A stretch of DNA of 64,000 nucleotides from Betaproteobacteria bacterium (GTDB lineage Bacteria; Pseudomonadota; Gammaproteobacteria; Burkholderiales; SG8-41): assembly GCA_900299145.1 (NCBI GenBank), contig OMIN01000098.1, forward strand, positions 86,136-150,135, in the 5' to 3' direction. The position numbers and the translations under genes were made by a program. The notes beneath the pieces are model-generated. The model saw nothing but the letters and a program-made list of their open reading frames with translations. It had not been told where the DNA came from and made no database searches. Below are positions 8,962 to 17,261 of this stretch, in pieces; position 1 is the stretch's first letter, and each line of letters opens with the position of its first letter.

Positions 8962-9828
8962 TTACCCTTCAGCGACAACGTAGCCCGACGGCGTGCCTAG
9001 CACCGTGGTGCGTTCCATGTGCCGCCGCTGCGTTTCGTCGAAATCGCCGAGCGCCTGATGCATGGTGCAGCGGTTGTCCCACACCAGTATGTCGTTCTTG
9101 CGCCACTGATGGCGGTACAAAAACTCCGGGCGCGTGGCGTGGGCGTTGAGGAATTTGATCAGCGGCTGACTTTCTTCTTCGGTCATGCCGTCAAAGCGCT
9201 TGACCTTGTCGCCAAGGTAAAGCGCCTTCCTGCCGGTTTCAGGATGCGTGCGCACCACCGGTTGCGCAATCGGCGGATTGAGTTTCTTCTGTTCCGCCAG
9301 ACGTTCCAGACCGCTGGGTGCATGGTTGATTTTGCGTGTGCCGGCCAACTGGATGCCGTGCAGACCGGCGATGAGTTTCTTCATGCCGTCGGACAACGTA
9401 TCGTAGGCAAGGGTCATGTTGGCGAAGAGCGTATCGCCGCCAACCTCGGGCACTGTCCAGCTTTTCAGCAACGACCCGAGTGACGGCACCGGCGTGAACG
9501 ACATGTCCGAATGCCACGAACGGCCGGTGTAGCGCGAGTTGGACGGCGTGCCGTCGGCGTTCGGTTCATTGGTGACCAGCAGCAACTCCGGGTAGTTGGG
9601 ATGCCGGTCGCGCGGCAGCGAGTCGTGTTTGTCGAGCTCGCCGAAGCGGCGGCTGAACTCGATATGCTGCTCGCGCGTGATGTCCTGATCGCGGAACAGC
9701 AGGATGCCGTTATCCAGAAACGCCTGATAGATTTCGCCGAATTGCGCCTCGCTCATCGGCGCCGCGACGTTGAAGTCGCAGACCTCGGCGCCCAGCGCAT
9801 ACGACAGCTTGCGAAGTTTCAGCGCCAT
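8962..9828 (-). CDS. TauD/TfdA-family Fe(II)/2-oxoglutarate dioxygenase
   Basis: 288 residues. The iron-binding facial triad is visible as H106-x-D108 (WHSDMS) and H257 (CTMHQALGD), with an Arg near 269-273 (RRHMERT) for 2-oxoglutarate. The family hydroxylates sulfonates, phenoxyacids or carnitine-like compounds, often releasing sulfite or an aldehyde. SoxC-like sulfite dehydrogenase genes lie just upstream on the same strand, and a Bug receptor lies downstream. I infer, without proof, that the enzyme may desulfonate an organosulfonate. Confidence 0.9.
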   Translation of the reverse strand: MALKLRKLSYALGAEVCDFNVAAPMSEAQFGEIYQAFLDNGILLFRDQDITREQHIEFSRRFGELDKHDSLPRDRHPNYPELLLVTNEPNADGTPSNSRYTGRSWHSDMSFTPVPSLGSLLKSWTVPEVGGDTLFANMTLAYDTLSDGMKKLIAGLHGIQLAGTRKINHAPSGLERLAEQKKLNPPIAQPVVRTHPETGRKALYLGDKVKRFDGMTEEESQPLIKFLNAHATRPEFLYRHQWRKNDILVWDNRCTMHQALGDFDETQRRHMERTTVLGTPSGYVVAEG

Positions 9829-9841
9829 GGTCTCTTCCTAG

Positions 9842-9863
9842 AGACTACTTTTTCGAGTAGTCT
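9842..9863 (-). other. Hairpin spanning the stop codon of the cytochrome gene
   Basis: AGACTACT and AGTAGTCT form a perfect eight-base stem with a six-base loop around the last codons of the cytochrome c gene. No U-run follows, so it is not a standard terminator. It may simply separate the cytochrome and dioxygenase messages. Confidence 0.45.
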
Positions 9864-10399
9864 ATAAACCCGTCGCGATTGGGCATTTTCACCTGCGGCA
9901 GCGTTTGCGCATTCCTCACCGCCGATTCGGGAACAATGCCGTTGAGATTCAACACGTAAGCCGTCACCGCATAAACTTCGTCGTTAGACAGCGTTTGCGG
10001 CGCGTTGGTGGGCATGGCGCGGCGCACGTAATCAAAGAACGTGGTGGCGTAAGGCCAATAGCTGCCGACGGTGCGCACGGGCTTGCCGGAGGCGAGCGAG
10101 CCGATGCCGCCCACCAGTGCATCCGCCGGTTTGCCCACGCCCTTGGGGCCGTGGCAAGTCTCGCACTTGGCGGCGTAAACCTTCGCGCCCTGCGCCACCG
10201 TGCCGCTGCCCGCGGGCAGGCCAGCGCCGTTGGGCGTAATGCTGGTATCCATGGCGGCAAGCTGGGCGGCGCTTGGCGTTGCGCCGAGATTAGGCCCGCG
10301 TGTAGGGGCGCTGGGTGCTGTGTTGTCGGGCGTGGCGCAGCCGGCAACCAGCATTACCGTCACCAGGCTGGCCGAGATGGATTTTTTAGGCAAAGACAT
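9845..10399 (-). CDS. Monohaem cytochrome c paired with SoxC (SoxD/SorB-like)
   Basis: 184 residues. A lipobox-like VAGC (Cys21) suggests a lipid-anchored periplasmic protein. The haem motif is CETCH at 79-83 with a likely axial Met129 in RRAMPTN. It overlaps soxC by 14 bases, so it is the likely electron acceptor for that molybdoenzyme. Classic SoxD is a dihaem protein of roughly twice this size, so this is closer to a SorB-type or truncated SoxD partner. Confidence 0.82.
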   Translation of the reverse strand: MSLPKKSISASLVTVMLVAGCATPDNTAPSAPTRGPNLGATPSAAQLAAMDTSITPNGAGLPAGSGTVAQGAKVYAAKCETCHGPKGVGKPADALVGGIGSLASGKPVRTVGSYWPYATTFFDYVRRAMPTNAPQTLSNDEVYAVTAYVLNLNGIVPESAVRNAQTLPQVKMPNRDGFIDYSKK

Positions 10400-11687
10400 T
10401 GCTGATGCTCCCGTCGGCGGCGATGGCCCATGATTGAATGTAGTGATTGTGATAGTTCATGCCCGCGACGTACTGCGAAACGAACGCGGCCCGAGTAGGT
10501 TGCACGTTGCCTTTTTCGTCAATGGCGCGGCTTTGCAGCACCACGGCGTTCCCGTTCCATTCCCACGGCAATCTGAAACGCGTAAAGCTCTTCGAATAAA
10601 TTGGTCCCTGCAGATTGGCGTCGCGCCAGGTTTTGCCCGCATCTTCGGAAATCTCAACGCGGCTGATGCGGCCCGCGCCCGACCACGCGATGCCGGTGAG
10701 TTCATAAAGGCCCCGGCGATCCAGTTTTGTACCAAACGACGGGAAGGTGATGATGGATTTCACGCCCAGTTCAAAGGTGAACTGGCGCGCCTTGCCATCG
10801 GGCTGCAGGTCGGTGTATTTCGACGTTTCGTCCTTGGAATGCGCGGGGCCGTCGGCGACTTTCAGGCGGCGCAGCCATTTCACGTTCATGTTGCCTTCCC
10901 AACCGGGCAACAGCAGGCGCATCGGGTAGCCCTGCTCCGGCCGCACCCGTTCGCCGTTTTGATACAGCGCCACCATCGCATCGTCCATGCACTTGCTGAG
11001 CGGCACGCTTCGCACCATGGCGGCCGAATCCGCACCTTCGGCAATCACCCATTGCGCGCCGCCGGCCAGCCCCGCTTCATTGAGCAGCAACGACAGTGGC
11101 ACGCCCGTCCATTCGCTGACTGAAGCCAGACCGTGTATCGCACCCGCCGTGCCTTGCGGTGGCTTGGCGGCCGAGTTTCCGCCGCTATTGCCCGCGCACT
11201 CAACGAAATGTGTGCGTGAAACCATAGGGTAACGCGATAGCGTAGCCAGATTAAACATCAAAGGCCGGTTGACCAGCCCGTGAATCAGCAATTCGTGTTT
11301 CGACGGGTCGATATCCGGCACGCCATTGTGGTGGCGCTCGAAATGCAGGCCGCTCGGTGTGATCGTGCCTTCGAGCGACTGATGCGGTGTGCGCGAACTG
11401 CCGGTGGCAGGCGATACCGAGGCGTACCCCGAGGCGGATGGCCGCTGAACGGACTTCTCGTAACTTGATGGAGTACCGTAAGCACGCATTGGCGTGCCGG
11501 GCGCTTTCATCCATGCGGGCACTTCCTGCGCGGCGGCCGTAGCAGCACCGGCGGCAACACCCGCCGTGGCGAGTGTGCCCGCGACGGATGCGCTGCGCGT
11601 CAGGAAATGACGTCGTTGGTTGTCCGCCAGTGCTGGTGGAACCTCTGTTTTCGCAACGAGATCGTGCGACGCTTTTGTCTTGCTCAT
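10386..11687 (-). CDS. soxC: SoxC-like sulfite/sulfane dehydrogenase molybdopterin subunit
   Basis: 433 residues. A twin-arginine leader (QRRHFLTRSASVAG, residues 24-37) fits Tat export of a folded cofactor protein. The molybdenum-binding Cys is C164 in FVECAGNSGGN. The C-terminal half has the dimerisation domain with RVEISEDAGKTW. SoxC-type enzymes oxidise sulfite or a sulfane sulfur bound to SoxY in the periplasm. The start at 11687 was chosen for its strong GGGAGG site. The adjacent cytochrome is the likely partner. Confidence 0.9.
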   Translation of the reverse strand: MSKTKASHDLVAKTEVPPALADNQRRHFLTRSASVAGTLATAGVAAGAATAAAQEVPAWMKAPGTPMRAYGTPSSYEKSVQRPSASGYASVSPATGSSRTPHQSLEGTITPSGLHFERHHNGVPDIDPSKHELLIHGLVNRPLMFNLATLSRYPMVSRTHFVECAGNSGGNSAAKPPQGTAGAIHGLASVSEWTGVPLSLLLNEAGLAGGAQWVIAEGADSAAMVRSVPLSKCMDDAMVALYQNGERVRPEQGYPMRLLLPGWEGNMNVKWLRRLKVADGPAHSKDETSKYTDLQPDGKARQFTFELGVKSIITFPSFGTKLDRRGLYELTGIAWSGAGRISRVEISEDAGKTWRDANLQGPIYSKSFTRFRLPWEWNGNAVVLQSRAIDEKGNVQPTRAAFVSQYVAGMNYHNHYIQSWAIAADGSISNVFA

Positions 11688-11770
11688 GATTGCCTCCCCT
11701 GTTGAACCAACGACCTGACGCGTTGAGATTACACTGAACGCGAGGTACTGCAAAGTGGCACATTCAAACC

Positions 11771-11796
11771 ATAATCCCGGCATGCGCCGGGATTAT
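11771..11796. other. Perfect GC-rich hairpin next to an AT-rich element
   Basis: ATAATCCCGGC and GCCGGGATTAT form an 11-base stem with loop ATGC. It lies between the flavin reductase gene and soxC. A near-identical stem occurs at 14292-14312, also directly beside an AT-rich element. Confidence 0.8.
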
Positions 11797-11801
11797 TTGC
11801 C

Positions 11802-11819
11802 ATTAAAACAGATGCTTAT
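11802..11819 (-). repeat. AT-rich dispersed element, copy 4 (short)
   Basis: On the minus strand reads ATAAGCATCTGTTTTAAT, immediately followed by the GC hairpin at 11771-11796. Confidence 0.75.
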
Positions 11820-11849
11820 CGTAGCGTGCTGCTGGCGCAGTCCTGCGGC

Positions 11850-12356
11850 TTATCCGCCGTAGAACACTTTCTCACCCAGATCCTTCATCCACAGAATTGC
11901 ATCATCCGCGCGTCCGGCGGGCTGTGTTTTCACGTTGGCTTCCACCACTTCGGCGACGAACACAGTGTGATCACCGCGCTTGACCACGTCGGTTACCCTG
12001 CATTCCAGGTGCGCCGGGCAGCTTTCGAGTACCGGTGCCTTGACCACTGCACCCTCGATGAACGGCTCGCCCGACAGTTTGTTACCTTCGACCACGGTGG
12101 GCTTGAAAAACGCGAACGCGGCGCCCTTGCCGTCCTTGCCGAGATTGTTCAGCACAAACTCTTTGGTGGTTTCGATAATGGCGTGCGCGCCCGAATCCGC
12201 CTTGACGCCGATGGCGATCAGCGGGGGCTTGAAAGACATTTGTGTTACCCAGTTGATGTAGGCGGCTGCGATCTGGCCATCTGCGCCTTTCGCGGTGAGC
12301 ACGTAGAGGCCGTAGGGGATCATGCGCAATGCGGTTTTCTTGGCGTCGTCATTCAT
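11850..12356 (-). CDS. Flavin reductase-like FMN-binding protein
   Basis: 168 residues and no signal peptide. The N-terminus MIPYGLYVLTAKGADGQI is typical of the flavin reductase-like split-barrel domain, which binds FMN and reduces flavin for partner monooxygenases or works alone. Central segments (FVLNNLGKD, CPAHLECRV) also fit. No obvious monooxygenase partner is adjacent. The start has AGGAAAA upstream. Confidence 0.82.
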   Translation of the reverse strand: MNDDAKKTALRMIPYGLYVLTAKGADGQIAAAYINWVTQMSFKPPLIAIGVKADSGAHAIIETTKEFVLNNLGKDGKGAAFAFFKPTVVEGNKLSGEPFIEGAVVKAPVLESCPAHLECRVTDVVKRGDHTVFVAEVVEANVKTQPAGRADDAILWMKDLGEKVFYGG

Positions 12357-12478
12357 GGAAAATTTTCCTTTTTAGTCAATGTTGGAAAAATAAAAGGGGC
12401 TGAAGCGGACATCGCGCGGTATGCCCACGCGTGCAATACACGCGCAACATGCGGGGAACATCATACACGTCTCCAGTA

Positions 12479-14266
12479 TCAGGCAGTGGCAGGGTTAGTC
12501 GGCAAGTCTTGGCCGTTGCCAAGCATCGATGCCCTGAACACGCGGTTGCGGCCCTCGGCCTTGGCGCGATAGAGCGCCTGATCCGCCAGGCGGGTAAATG
12601 CGTTGATGTCGGTGACGTCAGCGGCAGTGGCCGCAGCCACGCCGAAGCTTGCCGTAACGCGGAACGCCGCGCCGTCCGCGCCCGTGAACGAAGCGGCTTC
12701 GATGGCTGCGCGCACCCGGTTGCTGAAAGCTTCGGCGTCGGCTTCGCCGCAATTGACCAGCAAGGCGATGAATTCCTCGCCGCCGTGGCGCGCCAAGGTA
12801 TCAGCCGCGCGGAAGAGCTTGCTGGCGATGACCGCGACTTCGGTCAGTACGGTGTCGCCCACGGCGTGCCCATGAAGATCATTAACCTGCTTGAAGTGAT
12901 CCAGATCGAACATAATGAGCGCCACCGGCCAATTGTTCCGCTGCGCGATCGCGAGCTGTTGCGTGACGCGTTCGGTAAAGGCACGCCGATTCAGCAAATT
13001 GGTCAGGAAGTCCGTATTTGAATGCAGTTGCAGTTTTTCGATCAACTGTTCGCGCTCGCGTTCGAGCCGCCGCTTGTCGGCGCTGGTGTGTCGTAGATCG
13101 GAAATCGCCCGCTGCATGTCGCCGATTTCGTCGGTGCGCGTGGTGACACGCAGCGGCGTATCGAGCTTGCCGGCGGCGATGGCGACCACCGCGCTGGTGC
13201 TGGTCAACAGCGGCTTCAGAACCCGCCAGCGTATCAGCAGAAACACCGAGATTTCAATCAACAGCACGAGGACGCCGACAGCCGCATTGATGTGCAGATT
13301 GCGCCGGGCCTTGGCAATACTCGCGGCGGCGCCCGTGCGCGCGGTGTCGAACATGGTGTCGCGCAGTTTGACGATGGAGGCCATTTCCGGCACATAGCGG
13401 GCGACAAATTCCGGCAGATTCATGCCATAGTCGCCGCCCGCTTCGCCCGCCGCGGTCAGACTGTTGATAAAGGGCAGCCCGGTACCAAAGTAGCGTGTTT
13501 TCATGTCACTGATGGCCGCCGCCACGCGGGCGTCCGCAGCCCTGACGCGGGCCTGCACCTCGATCAAGTGGCGCAACTCTTCGATGCGCCCGATGATCCT
13601 CGGGATGTCGCGCCGCTCCTCGGCGCCCAGGGGTTGGCGCGCGCCAATCGGGGTGGTGAATTGCGAACCCAGCCGGCCCGCGTATTCGCGCAATTCGGCG
13701 GCGAGCCGCGCGCCCACCAGCGGTTGCGTGAGATCCGGATACACGCGTTCGGCGTCGGCCGACAAAATCGTGACGGCTTCCAGCGCGATATCGATTACGC
13801 CGAACATCTGGTCGATGGGCTCGCGCGTAATGCGCGATGAAGGAGCTGTGCGTTCGGCGTGGGGTAGCGCGATGATGCGGGAGACCTTTTCTCTCGCCTG
13901 CGCCAGTTCGGCCTGGGCTTTCTCAATTTGCGCGATGGCGGCGCGGTGCTCATCGCGCGATGAATTTGCCAGCGCCTTTAAGGTGGCATCGAATGCGGCG
14001 TCGCTGACGGCGCGCGCTTTGGCGAGGCGTTCCTGCACAGCTGGCGTGGGCGTGTCAGCATCGCCCATGGCCGCGATGGTGGGGCCGCGCTCGAACGAGG
14101 CCTTTTCCGCGATGGTCATGGCGAGCGCGGTGAGTTCCATGGCCCGCAAGCCGCGCAGTGCAGCACTGACGGTGTTCCATTCCTGCATTACCGACCGCGC
14201 GAGCATGATCGATACCAGCGTCAGCAAGACGCAGGTGGTCAGCAAAAACAACCGGGTAAGGCGCAA
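12479..14266 (-). CDS. Membrane diguanylate cyclase with HAMP and GGDEF domains
   Basis: 595 residues. An N-terminal transmembrane helix is followed by a long helical periplasmic sensor region, a second helix, a HAMP linker (GKLDTPLRVTTRTDEIGDM) and a GGDEF domain whose active motif is GGEEF near 495-499. It should make cyclic di-GMP from two GTP at the inner membrane. The likely start is TTG 14266, because GGAGA lies eight bases upstream. A longer TTG start at 14302 would fall inside the GC hairpin repeat. Confidence 0.88.
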   Translation of the reverse strand: MRLTRLFLLTTCVLLTLVSIMLARSVMQEWNTVSAALRGLRAMELTALAMTIAEKASFERGPTIAAMGDADTPTPAVQERLAKARAVSDAAFDATLKALANSSRDEHRAAIAQIEKAQAELAQAREKVSRIIALPHAERTAPSSRITREPIDQMFGVIDIALEAVTILSADAERVYPDLTQPLVGARLAAELREYAGRLGSQFTTPIGARQPLGAEERRDIPRIIGRIEELRHLIEVQARVRAADARVAAAISDMKTRYFGTGLPFINSLTAAGEAGGDYGMNLPEFVARYVPEMASIVKLRDTMFDTARTGAAASIAKARRNLHINAAVGVLVLLIEISVFLLIRWRVLKPLLTSTSAVVAIAAGKLDTPLRVTTRTDEIGDMQRAISDLRHTSADKRRLEREREQLIEKLQLHSNTDFLTNLLNRRAFTERVTQQLAIAQRNNWPVALIMFDLDHFKQVNDLHGHAVGDTVLTEVAVIASKLFRAADTLARHGGEEFIALLVNCGEADAEAFSNRVRAAIEAASFTGADGAAFRVTASFGVAAATAADVTDINAFTRLADQALYRAKAEGRNRVFRASMLGNGQDLPTNPATA

Positions 14267-14291
14267 GCGGCGTTCTCCAGCCCCAGACGAC

Positions 14292-14312
14292 AATCCCGGC
14301 AATGCCGGGATT
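14292..14312. other. Perfect GC-rich hairpin next to an AT-rich element
   Basis: AATCCCGGC and GCCGGGATT form a nine-base stem with a three-base loop. It matches the stem at 11771-11796 and likewise abuts an AT-rich element. It is downstream of korB, so it could end that transcript, though no long U-run follows. Confidence 0.8.
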
Positions 14313-14315
14313 ATC

Positions 14316-14334
14316 TTTTAAAACAAAGAGTTAC
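14316..14334 (-). repeat. AT-rich dispersed element, copy 5 (short)
   Basis: On the minus strand reads GTAACTCTTTGTTTTAAAA and is followed by the GC hairpin, the same order as at 11771-11819. Confidence 0.7.
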
Positions 14335-14344
14335 GATGTTACTG

Positions 14345-15400
14345 CTAACGCAGGCTCGCGTTAATTTTGGCCAACGCCGCCGAACCGGGGCACAACTCTT
14401 TCGCGGTCAATTGGTTGAGCGGCGTTTCGACCGTGTTCATGTGTTCATGCAGATCCACCGCCTTCGGGTCAACATACAACAGGCCGGTGACGACTTCGCC
14501 TTTCGCGGCATGCTCCTGCACAAAGTTCATGGTCTTCACGCGGTCCGTCGGGTCGTGGTCGGCGGCGAGCTTGCGCAACCGCAGGAACGTGCCATCGTGC
14601 TGCTCGACGGTAATGGTTTCACCAGGCGCGTAATCAGCGGTGATCTCATCGCGGCCTTCGATAAAGTCGAGACGGTTCACCGCTTCATTGTGCTGGCGCA
14701 CGTATTCGTAGCTCTTGGTCGAGCCGGCATGGTTGTTGAACGCCACGCATGGCGACACCACATCGATGAACGCCGCGCCCTTGTGTTCAATCGCGCCCTT
14801 GATAAGCGGCACGAGCTGCTTTTTGTCGCCGGAGAAGCTGCGCGCGACATAGGTGGCGCCGAGCAGCAGCGCCATGCCGATCATGTCGAGTGGCTCATCG
14901 GAGTTGACCACGCCGCGCTTGGACTTGGAACCCTTGTCCGCGGTGGCGGAGAACTGGCCTTTGGTGAGGCCATACACGCCATTGTTCTCGACGATATAAA
15001 CCATGTTGATGCCGCGACGCATGGCGTGCGCGAACTGGCCGATGCCGATGGAGGCTGAATCGCCGTCACCCGACACGCCCATGTAAATCAGCTCGCGGTT
15101 GGCAAGGTTGGCGCCCGTCAGCACCGATGGCATGCGGCCATGCACGCTGTTAAAGCCGTGCGAATTGCCGAGGAAATAGTCCGGGGTCTTGGAGGAACAA
15201 CCGATGCCGGAGAGCTTGGCCACGCGGTGCGGCTCGATGTCGAGCTCCCAGCAAGCCTGCACGATCGACGCGGAAATCGAATCATGCCCGCAGCCCGCGC
15301 ACAGCGTGGAGATTTTGCCCTCGTAGTCGCGGCGGGGGTAGCCCACCGTGTTCTTGGTGAGCGCGGGGGGGTGCAGTTTGGGTTTGGCGAGATAGGTCAT
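14345..15400 (-). CDS. korB: 2-oxoacid:ferredoxin oxidoreductase beta subunit
   Basis: 351 residues. The N-terminus has CAGCGH at 34-39. The thiamine diphosphate site shows GDGDSASIG at 111-119 and VENNGVYGLTKGQ near 137-149. With the alpha subunit it decarboxylates a 2-oxoacid (2-oxoglutarate or a branched-chain acid) to the acyl-CoA and reduces ferredoxin. It overlaps the alpha gene by four bases, indicating strict coupling. Substrate choice is inferred from similarity to KorB-type proteins. Confidence 0.92.
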   Translation of the reverse strand: MTYLAKPKLHPPALTKNTVGYPRRDYEGKISTLCAGCGHDSISASIVQACWELDIEPHRVAKLSGIGCSSKTPDYFLGNSHGFNSVHGRMPSVLTGANLANRELIYMGVSGDGDSASIGIGQFAHAMRRGINMVYIVENNGVYGLTKGQFSATADKGSKSKRGVVNSDEPLDMIGMALLLGATYVARSFSGDKKQLVPLIKGAIEHKGAAFIDVVSPCVAFNNHAGSTKSYEYVRQHNEAVNRLDFIEGRDEITADYAPGETITVEQHDGTFLRLRKLAADHDPTDRVKTMNFVQEHAAKGEVVTGLLYVDPKAVDLHEHMNTVETPLNQLTAKELCPGSAALAKINASLR

Positions 15401-17235
15401 GATGCAGCCTTTTTCATTGGCACCACTGTGTGTGCCGCAATGTGATTGGCAATCTGGTCGGCGATGAATCGCGCAGTGATCGGCGTGCCGTCGTAGTGCA
15501 GCACGGAGATCAAACGATCTACGTTGATCTGCTCTTCGGTCACCAGCATGGTTTTCAATTGCGCATCGCGGTTCTGCTCGATGATGAAGGTGCCGGGATG
15601 CGACATCACGAACTCCTTCACCTCCTGCGCAAACGGGAAGCCGCGCACGCGCATGGCGTCAACATGGATGCCTTGCGCGGCAAGCACATCCAGCGCTTCG
15701 GTCATGGCCGGGCTGGTGGAGCCGTAATACAACGCGCCGAACCGGGCCTCGCCCTTGGCCTTGGTCAGCACCGGTTGCGGCACCAGCTTTTTCGCGGTGT
15801 CGAATTTCTTCAAGAGCCGCGTGACGTTCTCGATGTAATCAGGCCCAGCCTCGCTGTAGCGCGCGTAGGTGTCTTTGGTGGTCCCGCGAGTAAAGTAGGC
15901 GCCCAACTGCGGGTGCGTGCCAGGATAGGTGCGATACGGAATACCGTCACCGTCGACGTCCTTGTAGCGGCCGAAATCCGCACCGCCTTCAAGCATGTCG
16001 TAAGTCATGACCTTGCCGCGGTCGTATTGCGCCTTATCGTCCCACGAGAATGGGCGGCACAGGCGTGTGTTCATGCCAATATCGAGGTCGGTCATCACGA
16101 ACACCGGCGTTTGCAGTCGCTCGGCGAGCTCAAGCGCCTGCGCGGTCATCTCGAAACACTCGGTCGGGTCTTCCGGGAACAGCAGCACATGCTTGGTATC
16201 GCCGTGCGAGGCGTAGGCGCAAGCCAGCAAATCCGACTGCTGTGTGCGTGTTGGCATGCCAGTGGACGGCCCACCGCGCTGTACATCGACCAGCACCACG
16301 GGTATTTCCGCAAAATAGGCGAGGCCAATGAACTCCGTCATCAGCGAAATGCCGGGGCCGGACGTCGCGGTAAACGAACGCGCGCCATTCCAGCCCGCGC
16401 CGATCGCCATGCCGATGGAAGCCAGCTCGTCCTCGGCCTGAATGATGGCGTAGCGCGACTTGCCGGTTTCTGGCTCGGCCCGCATCTTGCGGCAATAGGC
16501 AATAAAGGCCTCCGCCAACGACGAGGATGGCGTGATGGGGTACCACGCGCACACCGAAGCACCGCCGTATACCGCGCCCAGCGCGGCCGCGCTGTTGCCA
16601 TCGATAAAGATTTTATCGCCCACGTTATTGGCAGCCTTCACGGTGAGGCCGCTGGGGCATTGCAGGTTTTTCAGCGCGTAGTCGCGGCCCAGGTGCAGAG
16701 CCTTGATGTTGGATTGCAGCAGCGCTTCCTTGCCCTTGTATTGCTCGGCAAAGAGTTTTTCGATCACGGCAGGGTCGATTTGCAGCAGCGCTGACAACGC
16801 GCCGACATAAATGATGTTCTTGAACAACTGCCGCTGGCGCGGATCGCTATACGTCGCGTTGCAGATTTCCGTCAGCGGCATGCCGATCACGTTGACGTCG
16901 TCGCGGAATTTCGACTTCGGCATCGGCTTGGAGTTGTCGTAAAAAAGATAGCCGCCGGGAGAAATCTCCTTGATGTCCTTGTCCCACGTTTGCGGGTTCA
17001 TGGCCACCATCATGTCCACGCCGCCGCGCCGGCCAAGATAGCCCGCCTCGGTCACGCGCACTTCGTACCACGTGGGCAGGCCCTGGATGTTCGACGGGAA
17101 GATGTTGCGCGGGCTCACCGGTACGCCCATGCGCAGGATCGAGCGCGCGAACAGTTCGTTCGCCGATGCCGAGCCGGAGCCGTTGACGTTGGCGAACTTA
17201 ACGACGAAGTCGTTAACTGCTGAGATTTGTTTCAT
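15397..17235 (-). CDS. korA: 2-oxoacid:ferredoxin oxidoreductase alpha subunit with fused gamma domain
   Basis: 612 residues. The first about 190 form the gamma domain (FANVNGSGSASANELFARS, GRRGGVDMMVAMNPQ). The rest is the pyrimidine-binding alpha domain (YPITPSSSLAE, EDELASIGMAIGA, TSGPGISLM, RGGPSTGMPTRTQQSDLL). Together with KorB it forms the active enzyme. The fusion of gamma to alpha is common in this family. The gene starts at 17235, where an AT-rich dispersed element begins. Confidence 0.92.
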   Translation of the reverse strand: MKQISAVNDFVVKFANVNGSGSASANELFARSILRMGVPVSPRNIFPSNIQGLPTWYEVRVTEAGYLGRRGGVDMMVAMNPQTWDKDIKEISPGGYLFYDNSKPMPKSKFRDDVNVIGMPLTEICNATYSDPRQRQLFKNIIYVGALSALLQIDPAVIEKLFAEQYKGKEALLQSNIKALHLGRDYALKNLQCPSGLTVKAANNVGDKIFIDGNSAAALGAVYGGASVCAWYPITPSSSLAEAFIAYCRKMRAEPETGKSRYAIIQAEDELASIGMAIGAGWNGARSFTATSGPGISLMTEFIGLAYFAEIPVVLVDVQRGGPSTGMPTRTQQSDLLACAYASHGDTKHVLLFPEDPTECFEMTAQALELAERLQTPVFVMTDLDIGMNTRLCRPFSWDDKAQYDRGKVMTYDMLEGGADFGRYKDVDGDGIPYRTYPGTHPQLGAYFTRGTTKDTYARYSEAGPDYIENVTRLLKKFDTAKKLVPQPVLTKAKGEARFGALYYGSTSPAMTEALDVLAAQGIHVDAMRVRGFPFAQEVKEFVMSHPGTFIIEQNRDAQLKTMLVTEEQINVDRLISVLHYDGTPITARFIADQIANHIAAHTVVPMKKAAS

Positions 17236-17261
17236 AACTATTTGATTTAATTTAATATTTT
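17235..17261 (+). repeat. AT-rich dispersed element, copy 6
   Basis: Reads TAACTATTTGATTTAATTTA then ATATTTT. It fills the whole gap between the flavoprotein gene and korA, in the opposite orientation to both genes. Confidence 0.8.

Noticed and set aside
15430..16794. Long plus-strand frame opposite korA (454 codons)
   Set aside because: It is antisense to a gene with clear motifs and its protein is His/Arg-rich with no family resemblance, as expected for a shadow frame in GC-rich DNA. The same applies to 17944-18990 and 61684-63120.
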